Assembly: GCA_030295235.1 (NCBI GenBank)
Contig: AP026126.1
Coordinates: 434,001-498,000, forward strand
From: Fistulifera solaris
Taxonomy: Eukaryota > Bacillariophyta > Bacillariophyceae > Naviculales > Stauroneidaceae
Direction: 5' to 3'
DNA: 64,000 nucleotides
The translations under genes were made by a program, and so were the position numbers. Numbering within the stretch: position 1 is the first letter of the stretch; each line of letters opens with the position of its first letter. Below the pieces are notes generated by a model. It saw only the letters and a program-made list of their open reading frames with translations, was not told the DNA's origin and did no database searches. Shown here piece by piece: positions 11,315 through 22,951 of the stretch.

Positions 11315-12389
11315 ATGGTCCAATGCCCACAATCTAGTTCTTTGACACTTCCTACTCAATTTTTGACTAATAAAAGAGCCCCAGCTATGGTGGATGTGGG
11401 CCAAATAGGGGAATGGCTTCTGTCGTTAACCGACCAAGACCAAGACCTGCTCCGAGATACGCGTGCATTTAGTGATTTTCTTGACGCTGCAAGCCGTTTA
11501 AAGAGAGCTCAACAACATATTACTCAAAATGACGTATTGGGAGCGGAAGACTGTTTGGTATTTTCGAAAAGTTCTTTTCTTCAGAACATTTTATCCGACG
11601 AAGTTGTGTCATGTGTGTTGGATTACTTGGAGTCACATTCTCTATGGCAGATAGCAACAACATGCACACGTTTACGTGACTTGGCCTATCGAAATGCAAG
11701 AAGACGGTGTAAACAAATCGAACGCGAACGTCAAGTGACAGACGTCATTCGTCTACTTTGTGCAAAAGAACAAATGGAAGGCTTATATTCGAACTGTAAT
11801 CGAAACGGAATGACTGTACCTCCCATCCCATTTCCTAGCGTGAGGATACCCATGCTCTTGCCCGGAAGAAAAGTCGTGGTCACTGAAGTAGGTGATCCGG
11901 AGTTCAACGGAGTCTATTTCTGCACGGGGTGTAACGGCAATGGCTTTGTGTTTACAAAGCCACGATATACGCTTCAGACAAGATTAACACGACAGTCGGG
12001 CCAAAATAATAAAGAACAGACGAGCTGTAACTCCCCACACCTATACTGCATTTTTGCGAGACGCTTTTCGGGACAGGTACGAAATTGCGTTCGGTGATTG
12101 CAGAGCAATGACGGTATCGACGTCTGACGGAATTTTCACGCAGGAAATGTTGTGGTACTTGTCGAAAGAAGTGTACCAAGATGCTGAGGAAGAAGCGCAA
12201 GTAATTGGAGACGGCCTCGTTGAAAGCTTTTTATTTTGGGCGCCGCTTCCTACGACAGAATCGACCACACCACACTTGAATTCCTATCCCAACCAGTCCT
12301 CGACTACACGACAAGCAGGTCAACGAACGTGGCAGTGTCTTGAAACGACAAGTCACCTGAACCCACCCATCGTAGAAGTAGTCGATTAG
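11315..12389 (+). CDS. F-box protein with CTGCNGNGFVFTKPR module
   Basis: About 358 residues from ATG 11315 (ATG 11387 is an alternative). A divergent F-box lies at roughly residues 80-130 (LSDEVVSCVLDYLESHSLWQ). F-box proteins recruit substrates to SCF ubiquitin ligases. It is followed by a conserved segment, NGVYFCTGCNGNGFVFTKPR, which I recall from a family expanded in diatoms but cannot assign a function. The reading frame changes once, near the A run at 12003-12006, which appears one base long; conserved sequence continues in the next frame (GIFTQEMLWYLSKEVYQDAE). The gene converges on the LPMO-like gene, with 59 bp between stops. The nearby LTR insertion may affect its expression, but nothing in the sequence proves this. 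Confidence 0.7.
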
Positions 12390-12448
12390 ATCAAAATTAT
12401 GAAGGTGCGTTATAGGTTATGATTCTTTTTATGAACATATCGTGTCGA

Positions 12449-13909
12449 TCAGCAAAGCTTCTGTACAATGAGAACCAGAGAAAGGACTAATATGGATGGC
12501 AGAGATCTTGATCCTGTAGAAACATCCGATTCGTTCAATGGATCACTTTGCACAGAATTGCCGGGCTGTTCGATTATGGATTTTGTTGTGTCATCTTTGT
12601 TTTCATTATGAGATTCTTCTGGAACAATTTCAACACTTTCGGCGAGGGCATCTGTTTCACCATTCTCGGGAATATCGTTTTTGATGGGTGCGGTATTTAC
12701 AGGCGAGTTTGTAGCAACTTTTGTCTCCACTGAAGCAACAGGATTAGATGTTGCTGGCACAACTGGAGAGGCTGTTGGTACAGACGTTGCTAGCGCCATT
12801 GGAAAGGTTGTCGGACTAGAGGTTGCTCGCGTTATTGTCGGGCTGGATGTTGCTCTTGTAGTCGGAGAGATTGTCGGACTAGCCGTGTATTCAGTGACGG
12901 ACGAGTCGATGAGGTTCGTCGTCTCTTGGACCGCTGGAGCGGCTGTTGCTGGTGCATCAGGGGAATTGATGCGGTTCGTCAACGCTTGCATGATAGAAGA
13001 AGAACCAGGAGAATTCTCTAGAGCGACGGAAGAAATTTCGGGTTCAGCCGTTTCCACTGGAGTGGTAGAGCTCGGCAAAATAGTGATTTCGGCGCAGTTG
13101 AAAAATTGCTCGGGCTTTAAAAATCCTCTGGATCCATCGAGAGGAAGTGGATAATTACAGACTGTCAATATGCTATTCCAATACTCTTCGGGAAGGATTT
13201 CATTGTCGGCATTGCCTCCTCTAAAATAATCGTGGTAATCCGCAGGATTGCACGAGTTTGCGCTAATGTAACGCCACTATTGCATGAATGTTTTGAGAAT
13301 TGGTAGAACATTAATTTGAAAAAACAGCGTCAATCGATCCCGACTTACCTGTAAAAGAACATTTTCACCTGAGACATTGTCGGGCAATTTGAAATCCATC
13401 GAAAATTCTTCTCCCAAGGAGAGGTATCCACGTTCCGGGTGTTTCGGATCCGCCGGCATGCCGTGCGCAATATCCTGAGCAAAGGTGAGACGATGCTGAT
13501 CGAAGCATTCTTGAGTGGATGCTCTGCCGTCCGGGCATGCGCTGACTTCGATGTGCCCCAAATGATGAGCTTTGATGATGGTATTGATTCGAACGATACC
13601 TCCTTGCTCGTACGTTGCTTGAGATTTCCACGGCATCGGTGACCCTGTAGAATCTAGCCAGTCATCGTAGTTGTGATCATGAATGGAAAGACCACAAACA
13701 CCGGCATTGCGGGTCAAGCAAGCGTGACAGTATTCGACGTACGGTGCTCCGGGAACTGGTGCCTGCTTTTCGCCGAGACCATCTTCATGGGCTACAAAGT
13801 TTCGACTGCGAGGCGAAGCTAAGTACCCATGTGCTCTTGTTTGATGAATTAAGAGGGAGAAGGAGAGAAAGAAGGAAAATAACGACTGATTATTCATTTC
13901 GAGCAGCAT
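12449..13909 (-). CDS. LPMO-like secreted protein (chitin-binding type-4 domain)
   Basis: Two exons, complement(12449-13276, 13349-13909), with a 72-bp GT-AG intron, giving about 462 residues. A hydrophobic signal peptide ends ...HQTRA and the mature protein would start HGYLASPRSRN. A histidine exactly at the mature N-terminus is the hallmark of the copper histidine brace of lytic polysaccharide monooxygenases. Other family features are the cysteines, HHLGHIEVSACPDG (candidate second histidine) and, across the intron, LLQWRYISANSCNPADY. A serine/threonine/proline-rich linker with imperfect TSSPT-type repeats follows. The last ~15 residues are hydrophobic (SILVLSLVLIVQ), suggesting a GPI-anchor signal. 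These enzymes cut chitin or other polysaccharides by oxidation; the substrate here is unknown. ATG 13897 is an alternative start. Confidence 0.75.
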
Positions 13910-14589
13910 TGTCGGATTGTATTCTTTTTTTGTGGAATGAAAGAATGATGGGAGGAGGGAGTCGCACCTTTTTGTTCCAGTAAGATGTCGGAGGGATAAA
14001 AAATTCCATAAATGACTCCCCAGTACTAAAAACTAGCCCAACGACCTTCGGTTGATGACGTGCCGAGTATTGTGTGATGGCTTTTGGTCATTGACACGGA
14101 GAGGGCCTTTTTTCTTCTTTATGCCTCACAGGATGGGGTTAAATTTTTAGGGTTCTCAGCGACATTTCACTCGTAATGAATTTTTTCAACCACGATCCGT
14201 CAACTTCGCCCGATCCGTCAAGCCTCATGATTGTAGACCAATTTGTACCTCGTGACTGATTGACTCCCTCTTAACTCTTGACTTATAAGGCCAAAGGCCT
14301 TAAGCCCTTCAACGTTCAACATGATGCCAATCATGTACGAGGAGTCACGAACCTCTAACGTCTGCTCGTTGTAAGGCTGAAGATCGAGCGACTGCACGAC
14401 GCAAAAATCCGACGAAGCGCAACAACGGACAACGGTCCCTGCGTTGGAAAAAGGACGCAAAAAGACACTTCTTGACACCATTCCCCTCCTTTCTCTGTCA
14501 TCTTGCATGCTTTGCGAGGATACGAAGAAACTTATTTACAGTTTAAGGATTCTAGGTTTTGATTATCGAAGTACCGGGAACTTGACATC
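13910..14589. promoter_or_regulatory. Divergent spacer between LPMO-like gene and XRN1
   Basis: No gene is supported in 680 bp. It holds TCGTGACT at 14250-14257 with its inverted copy AGTCACGA at 14343-14350, the hairpin AAGGCC-AAA-GGCCTT at 14287-14301, and two copies of GATCCGTCAA around 14205-14220. AGTACCGGG sits about 20 bp before the XRN1 start. Confidence 0.4.
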
Positions 14590-17500
14590 ATGGGGGTTCC
14601 AAAGGTATGCGGATCGTGTTGTAACTTTGTTGGCTTTCTGTTGCATCAGGCACCCCTCACTCTCGAGTCTTCTTCACTATTGTGCAATTAGTTCTACCGC
14701 TGGCTTTCAGAGCGTTACCCAAAGATCAATCAGATCATTTCCGATAATGCGCTACTACCTGAATTCGATCATCTGTATTTGGACATGAACGGCATTATTC
14801 ATGGCTGTACTCATCCGAGTCATATGGATATTTCCGATGTCCTCAGTGAACGTGATATGATGCTAGGTATCATGCATTGTAAGTTTCATCGGCAAGTTTG
14901 TTGTTGTGTGCTGCACTTTCTCTGACTGGCGTACACAGACCTGGATCGCATCATTACGCAAATCGTCAAGCCGAAAGTTTCGGTCTACATGGCCATTGAT
15001 GGAGTTGCTCCCCGTGCTAAACTCAACCAGCAACGCAGTCGTCGATTCCGCAGTGCCAAAGACACGGCAGAAGCGACCAAAGACTTACCGGCGAGTGAAA
15101 AGCACGTCTTTGATTCCAACTGCATCACTCCGGGTACCGAGTTCCTGGCCAAAGTCTCGGAGCATATCCAGTATTTCATTCGCAAGAAATTGAAAGAGGA
15201 TCCTTTGTGGCATGGACTCACCGTGATCTTTTCCGGGCACGACATTCCGGGTGAGGGTGAACACAAAATTATGCAGCACATTCGTGAATTGCGCAGTCAA
15301 CCGGGGTATCAGCCCAACAATCGGCACTGTATTTACGGGCAGGTAAGAAGAAGTCGGTCTTTGTTTCCTTCAGCGACGGAAAAAGTTCTCATACTTCATC
15401 CCATCAGGATGCTGATTTGATCATGCTTTCGCTGATTACGCACGAACCGCATTTCACGATTCTGCGTGAAGTGATTGACTTTAACTTTGGTCGACAGCAG
15501 CAGAATACTCTCAAAGCAGTAAAGAAGTTCACCAAGGAATCCGATTTCCAGTTACTCCACGTGTCGATCTTGAGAGAGTACTTGCACATCGAGTTTTGTC
15601 ATGAACATCCTCAGTATGATTTAGAACGCACGATCGATGACTTTGTCTTTATGACGTTCCTGGTGGGAAATGATTTCTTGCCGCACCTTCCGGCTCTGGA
15701 CATTGGCGATGGTGCTTTTGATTTGCTCTTTTCTATCTACAAAGAGCAACGTGCGGGCTGGGGTGAAGGAAATTATCTCACAGAATCGGGTGATATTAGC
15801 GATCCGCATCGTTTGGAAGTTTTCGTGGAAGCAATCGGTGCCGTCGAAACGGACATTCTGGAGCAACGAGAAAAGGAAGAAGCGGCATATGCCAAGAAGA
15901 AGAGACGGTGGGATAAGCGTGACGGGAAAGAAGAAGGGCCGTCGGATGCTGAATTAGCTGCTGTGGAGTCCGAGAAGCAAAACGATTATTTGTCCATGAT
16001 AGAGGCACTTATGCAGCAGCCAAATTGGTCACCAGAAAACTTCGTCGCGGGATGGACTCCGGTTACAGAGTCGGGCCAGAAGGACTTCAAAGGTCGTTAC
16101 TATTTCGAAAAGCTCAAGTTTACACCACTTGACAAGGAGAAGCATTGGGCTTTGCGTCGCTCGTACATGGAAGGCTTGATGTGGTGTTTGGCTTATTACT
16201 ACAAAGGGTGTATCAGTTGGGGTTGGTTCTATCCCTATCATTATGGTGAGTCGATCATCGTCTGCTTTTAGAAAGAAATGTCTCGACGTCTAACTAACAC
16301 TACTACAGGTCCAATGTTGAGCGACTTAATTGATATTCCTCGGATGTTTGCGGAAATTGAGTTTGAGCTTGGGGAACCGCTTAAGCCGTTTCAGCAACTC
16401 ATGGGTTGTCTTCCGCCGGCTTCGTATGCTTTGGTTCCAAAACCTTACCGATTTCTCATGCAGTCTCCCGATTCACCCATCATTCAGTTCTATCCTTCGG
16501 AGTTTGAAGTTGATATGAATGGTAAAAAGTATGTGAAAATCCAATATACGTCTCAACGGAGTTGCTCATTTCATCTGATCCTTTTCTCGCATTTTCAGAA
16601 ATCCATGGGAAGGTGTCAACTTGCTTCCTTTCATCGATATCGCTCTCTTAAAGTCTACAATTGAAAAGTTTTGCCCTGATAGCAAACTTTCGACAGCAGA
16701 GCTGGTCCGGAACTCCATGGGCACTGTCTATTGTTACAAACACGATCCCACTTCTATCGAAACTGTTATATCGCCGAACCCGAGCATTGGTTTGCCTGAC
16801 ATTTCGGTTTGTCATTCCACAATTAGCGTGATTGAATTCGACGAAGGTCCAAGCACTTCAAAGTTTGAACCTAAATTAGTCAGCGGAACCCAATTACCTT
16901 ATCCGGGTTTCCCGTCTCTGAACGTACTCCCAATCGCCTCGATTGCTTTGACAAAGGCCGGACTTAATTGTTTCGGTGTTCCTTCTAAGTATCTTAGCAC
17001 GATTCTACAGTTGACAGAACTTCCGGAACTCGCTCCGATCGAGCAACTGGCGGAAAGCTTGCTAGGGAAATCTGTTTTTGTAAACTGGCCCATGATGCAC
17101 GAAGCAAAAGTAATTGGCTTGTCTAACGAGTTCAGGGAAATTAAGATATTCAACGGAAAGCGCAAAATGAGTGAATTTGGTAAAATTGAAGCGGACAAAT
17201 GGCGCACCGATTCTATGGAAATGTTGCAGTCCTACCACGTGGGAAATGGCACTCCTGGTTCTGGTGGAGTGTACATCGGTCCGGTTAGATTACGATTGAA
17301 AGTGCAGCCGTTGCAGGGCATGAAAATCAATCCGAACAATGGCTCGAAAAAGAAGTATTTTGGTCAACAAGAAGCTGATGTACCGTTGCAACTATGCCTG
17401 TTCCAAGCACCTGCACCTGATCCTCGCTTTATCGAACGTGGTCCTGCAACGCTCCAGGACCGATTCCCGCTGAACAGCCAGGTTGTGTTGACGAAAGGAA

Positions 17501-19524
17501 AATATCGAGGGTGTAAAGGAACTGTCATTAGTATCGCAGATGCAAAAAACGTTGCTGTTAATGTTCAAATTATTCCACCTGAAATTCCGTTTGGACTTTT
17601 TGCAGTCCGAGAAGTACAAGAATCGTACATGTCATCCTTGGAAGCTGCGAAAATGCTGAGAATGAATGCTGGAGTACTCGGTAAAATTATGGGCCGCCTT
17701 CAATTCGAACAGGGCAAGTATGATTTGGGCCTCAATTTGAAAACGGCCGATGGTATGTGTGTTCCGGGCTACACTCGCAGGAAGGTCGAAAGTGCTCGTA
17801 AGGCGGGCAACCGACAGGTGTGGTCTGCTGGTGATACTTTGCTCGTCGTTGGAAGCCAAAAGCTACCTGAAAACAGTAACACAGATGAAAGAATTCAGTG
17901 GGAATACACCCCGAGAGCCATCAAGCTTGTAAATGAATATCGTACAAAGTTTCCACAGCTCTTTTCAGGCATCATGAAAAACTCCAATGAGAAGAGGTAC
18001 GATGCAAATGAAATCTTTGGCAACAATGGAGAAGCGTGGCTCCCTGTCATACGCGACTGGCTAGACAAGCACGAATCTGCCAAGATACCGAGATCACCTG
18101 TTACGACCGAGTCAATGCCTCGTGAGGCTGTCACGAAGGTAGAAAAATACGCTGCAATTCGCAAGCTGGCTCTTCAAAAGAAAGGTTATCCCAAAGAGTC
18201 CCTCATAAAGATTCCCGGAAGCGCATTATATCGTGAGGGTTCAATCGGAGCTACGGATGTCCTGTTGGCGGCCGACTTGAACAATAGCGAGGCACCGCAG
18301 TTGGGAGATCGAATCGTAAATCTGTGCGTTGATGGGATTCCATTCGGTGCTAAAGGGACCGTTATTGGTATCCATGAAGCTGCAACCACGGGGTGTGTTG
18401 AGGTCGTGATGGACGAAGAATTTATGGGAGGAACATCGCTCCAGGGGGCTTGCTCAAATTTCCGAGGCAGGCTATGTCTATGGGCTCATTTGTTGAAGGT
18501 AACTCCTGAGAATGCTTCTGCTTTGGTTGAAAAAATGGTCCCGAAAGCATCAGATAAGGCGAACTCTGATAGAATGAGAGTCATGGTAAACAACCAGGTG
18601 GAGCAACACAAGGACACTGTTGCCAGCTGGGATGGCCGGAAGGATGAAAGTGTCTCGCTTAAAAAATCGAACGTGCCGATGCCACAGCAAAGCGACGGAC
18701 AATCGCAATCAGTCAAGGCGAAAAGTCCTCTTCGACCCCAAGCAAAAGCTAGATCGACTTCGCGCGACGGGTCATTGGCAAGAGGAAAACAAGGGGCCTG
18801 GGAGCAAGCCCGTGGACCTGACGAGAAGACAATAGGCTTTCAAGGGAAGAGAACGGCAGCAAAAAGTGGCCACAAGCAATGGAAAGAATTAGTTACCAAG
18901 AACGAATCGATTGCTCGAGATGCTCCTAAAACTCTGTTGCATCGTCCACCCTCGCCAAGCGCTGTTTCCACTGAGGAGGCCACTTTAAAGGCCATTCTCG
19001 GCTTGCCACCTTCTTCTTTGCAGCAAACGTCGTCCTCGGCGTCAACAACGGTGGGCGACTTCACTACACGACAGACGCCATCTTCAGCCGCCGAGAAACT
19101 GAGAGCGCTCATGATTTCCAGCAGACCAGTTATTGGATCCGGTTCGGGGCCCATGCCGTTCAGAGGGCAAGCGCCTACAGGATTTAACTTCACCTACGTC
19201 GAAGAAGGCCAGGAGCTGCCTCAAGCCATGCCGATAAATGTACCGGGGCCCATTATGCCACAGCACCCATTGACGTATGCACCAATGGGACCCGGCCCGT
19301 ATCCACTCGCAATGCCGGGCTACAATGGATTTGTACCACCTCAGCAAGGGACTATGACGCAAACCTTCAATTTGAGGAAGACTGTACCTGATCGAACACC
19401 AGTGAACGAAAAGGACTTCCCGGCTTTGGGAAGCGTACCGAGTCAACAGGTGGATGTTGGGCGTCAACCGCGGGTCGACAACGTAATGGTACCATCTGTG
19501 CTCGCCAGTAAACAAAAAAGATAA
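14590..19524 (+). CDS. XRN1: 5'-3' exoribonuclease XRN1
   Basis: Six exons: 14590-14604, 14692-14878, 14939-15342, 15408-16245, 16309-16528, 16599-19524; about 1529 residues. All junctions are GT-AG and keep frame. The first coding exon is only 15 nt and encodes MGVPK, completed by [10 protein letters not shown] in exon 2; this is the invariant XRN start. Catalytic motifs are visible: [36 protein letters not shown] and [10 protein letters not shown]. After the nuclease core come XRN1-type beta-rich domains with SH3-like segments ([20 protein letters not shown]), which favour cytoplasmic XRN1 over nuclear XRN2. The tail is unstructured and ends with NEKDFPALG, a short motif common in RNA-binding proteins. 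XRN1 degrades decapped mRNA. It converges on TOP3B with only 28 bp between stops. Confidence 0.95.
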
Positions 19525-19552
19525 ACGTTCTCACTATAAATTTAAGAGCCAG

Positions 19553-22500
19553 TTAACGCCGACCTCTCCCGCGTCCTCCTCTTCCTCTTCCACCACGGCC
19601 TCTTCCTCGGCCTTGAGATTTAGTCCGCTCAGATCCCTGTTTTTGTGTGTAAGATCCTTATTTGTTTTTCAACGACATTCCGTCTTGTTTCTTTCATAAT
19701 ATTGAGACTTACCTTGAATATCTGAGAAGTATCCTTCATAACTTTGTCCGTGCTAAACGAGCACACGTGCGACAGCTCGCCTGATGGCAGGGGTGACTTG
19801 CCACTTTTGAAGTCAACTTGAATCATTTTACAATCAGATCCGTCATTCTTCGAATCTAGGATTGTAAGTTTCTCGATGTCCCTGGACAAATTAACAATCG
19901 TTGGGTTTCGAGTTGCGACCAATCTCCACTTCGGACCAAAATGGGGGTCAAGAATCAGAACACCGTCTCCATCAGGATCCTCGGCGACCCTTAATTCTTC
20001 CACAAGAGGATGTTGGTCTGGCAATGGACATTCCAGTGTCAAGTTTCTTCCGGCAACACGTCTTATTTGCCTTTCCTTTTCCGCATCTTCTCTGTCATTT
20101 GGGTCTCCGACGAATTCGTCAACGTCAAGCGCCCAATCTGGGTCGTTGTAGCATCGAGGGCATAAGGGGAAGGTTCGCTGCGGCTGTCCTACCGAGTAGA
20201 GGCATAACTCGAAATTGCACCCATTAACCGGACAGGTGCGCCCACTCCATTGTTTGACGATTCCGCCGGAAGGCAAGGGGTAAACAGATTCTGTCCACTT
20301 GTTGTACAGTCTTTCTGGTGGACCTGGTATGTATTGCAGATAACGTCTAGTCAAGCCGCAACGAGTAAACGGTTTGCCAATGTCTTCAAGCTTTGAGAAA
20401 GAGCTGGCAAAAGAACGTCCATTTTTGGATATTCTGGACGAACCCGTTGTACTTTTCTTTAAACAATGCTAGAGCGCGTTTCACAACCACCTCCCTGCTT
20501 GCTAAGCCTTTTGAAATCTTGTTACACTGATCTTCAATGTCGGATCTTACTCTGGGGAGAACAAGCGAGCTATCAATGAAATGATATCCTTGTGCCAACA
20601 CCAAACCGAGTTTCGACGGTATCAATTTTCGACCTGTTTCAAGTGTCACGTAATTGCGCTTTATGACGTTTTCAATGTGCGTAGCAATACTGGCATCTGT
20701 TCCTATCCCATTTTTCTCCATTAAACTGATTAATTCACTCTCTGTGAGATAAGTGGGTGGCGTCGTCATTTTCTCCTTGATGGACAACGTTCCGCGAACG
20801 ACGTCGCCCAGAGCAACATTTACTTTACTAGAATTTGTGCCTACTGACGATGTTGCCAAAGGAACTACCTCTCCGATCGTAAATTCAGGAATTTGTTTCT
20901 CTTCTTCCTCGTCTTCGTCGTCGTTCTCTTCTCCGTACTCTTTATGCTTTAAAACAGAAAGGAATCCAGGGGAGACAAGTTCCTTACCACTCAAAGTAAA
21001 ATGACCTTTATCTCCTAGGGCTACAATGGAGAAGTCAACTCGAGTTGATCTCCATACTGCATCCGGGCTGACCGTGGCGATAAAATGCCGAGCTACGAGC
21101 TCGTACACCCGGGCCATGTCACCCGATAGACCCAGACCCGACCTCATAATGGTAATCGGTGGGTGATCACCCATGTCGACTCCTCCACGAGGCCTCGTAA
21201 CTCCCGTCTGGAGAAGTTCTCTAACATAAGCCCCCCAAGCGGGTTCGGATGTCTGTTGTTGCAACGTTCCGTTTATGTCAAACGATTTCGGATAGGCAGT
21301 TGATTCAGTTCGAGGATAGGAAAGGTACCCACTGAGATAAAGTCGCTCAGCTATTTGCATCGCTGAGTGCGGCCCAATCCCCAACGCCTTGGAACAAGCT
21401 TTTAACAAGGCAACCGTGTTCATCGGTGTCGGGCGCCCTTGTTTCTTGTCCTTCGTAACAACGTTCTGAACAACAGCGTGAGCCTCATTCTCGGTGGCAA
21501 TCTCTTTGAGTGCTTCGACCTTGGCTTTCTGAAAGGATCTTCCTGAAGTCCACAAAGCTCTCATTTGTCGACCACGTTTATAGATACCCAGCTCCAAGAC
21601 CCAGTACGGTTCCGGCTTGAATGTTTCAATATCCAAATGTCTCTGGACGCAAAATCCCAGCGTAGGCGTTTGACAAGGACCGTAACTCAACACTGCACTA
21701 TCCAAATCTCCGTACCGTCCTTGAAAGTAGCGCGTTTGAAAGCGCGAGAATGCCACACCGACTTTCAGATCCAACTCTTGTCTAGCATCCACCGACAAGG
21801 CTTGATTGCGATCCGGTTTCCCCAATGCTTGATATGCTTTCTGTATATCCGAAGCATTGATGGCACTAAAGTAGGCACGGTACACCCGGTCGTAATTCGT
21901 CCCCGTATTCGACTTTTTCATCAAGTCCATGCAACAATCGAGAACCTCAAAATTGATATTTTCGCCTTCTCGATCGCAATCCATCCAGAGCACAATGAAA
22001 TCCACACCCGCGGCCTGTTCTTTGAGATGTCGCACCACCGATCCCTGACACGCCTTCTTATCGACGGGAGCGTCAAAGAGTTCGGCGGGATCGACCGAAT
22101 CCCACGACTGATATTGTTGCGGGAAATCCACGGAAAAGACGTGTCCGGCCACCGAAGTGACTTTGTGTTTACAGGAGGATACCTGGGGCGCTTTGGGAAA
22201 GGCGGGACCCGTGAATTCATGAACGGGTAACTTCGATCGGTGTGTACTGGGACTGCCTTGACACAAGCCGTGGGCAATGGCTTGCGCAATACTTGGTTTT
22301 TCCGCGACATGCAGAATCGATATAGATTGTCCCTTGCCGTAGTTGATATCACTCGTCTGCTGGGGCTGCGATGGTGGAATTGATGTTGCGACGGCATTAT
22401 CGGTAGGATTTTCATTGTATTTCGTCTTCTGTGAATTGTTTTGTTTCCCCTTGTTGGTCTTTTTTGGGAGGTTTCTTTGCCTCGTCTTGAATTTTCACGT

Positions 22501-22951
22501 CCGTTGGTTTTGTCGCCTTGTTGTCAATCTTTTTGTTGTGCTTGGTCTTTTTGTCGGAGCCTTCGTTTTTGTTGGAGTGCTTGGGGGTTTCTTGCTCCGG
22601 TTGATCGTCGACTTTTGGTTCTTTCGTATTGTTTTCAGCATTGGATAAATTCTTTCCTCGTCCTCCATGTCTACCTGCATCTCGTCCTCCCGCTCTTCCT
22701 CGTCCGCCAACCCTCCCATCACTACGTCCTCGACCTCTACCATCGCCTCCACTTTCATTCCGGCCTCCCACCCGGCCTCGTCCTTGAGTGTTGTTTCTTC
22801 CTCCTTGTGACACGACAGCGTTTGACTCGACGGTGGTTTCACCTCCAGTATTGTTATTGCTTCTGTTGTTCCTTCCCCTTCCACCGGATCTTCCGCGGCC
22901 TCGACCACCTCTTCCGCGTCCAGGTCCGCATGCCAATGGTTGATCTGTCAT
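19553..22951 (-). CDS. TOP3B: DNA/RNA topoisomerase III beta with RGG-rich N- and C-terminal tails
   Basis: The core at ~20380-22330 begins ILHVAEKPSIAQAIAHGL and contains VLWMDCDREGENI (TOPRIM) and YLSYPRTEST with the active-site tyrosine; SVDPAELF and IGTDASIATHI fit TOP3B rather than TOP3A. A zinc-binding part follows (CPVNGCNFELCLYS, CPRCYNDP). A 76-bp intron (19637-19712) leads to a 27-residue last exon of GRG/RGG repeats, as in animal TOP3B. Upstream, 22412-22951 encodes about 180 residues rich in RGG (from ATG 22951), here taken as an N-terminal extension; it could be a separate gene. Three apparent single-base breaks occur: near 22420-22422, and at two runs, 20422-20426 and 20409-20412. 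TOP3B acts on mRNA and DNA, usually with TDRD3. The core is certain; the N-terminal join is inference. Confidence 0.85.
19637..19712 (-). other. Intron before the TOP3B RGG exon
   Basis: Donor AAG/GTAAGT and acceptor AACAG/GGATCT join ...SQIFK to GSERTKSQGRGRGRGG in phase 0. Reading through gives a 25-residue tail without RGG, so splicing decides whether the protein carries the RNA-binding RGG box. Confidence 0.8.
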
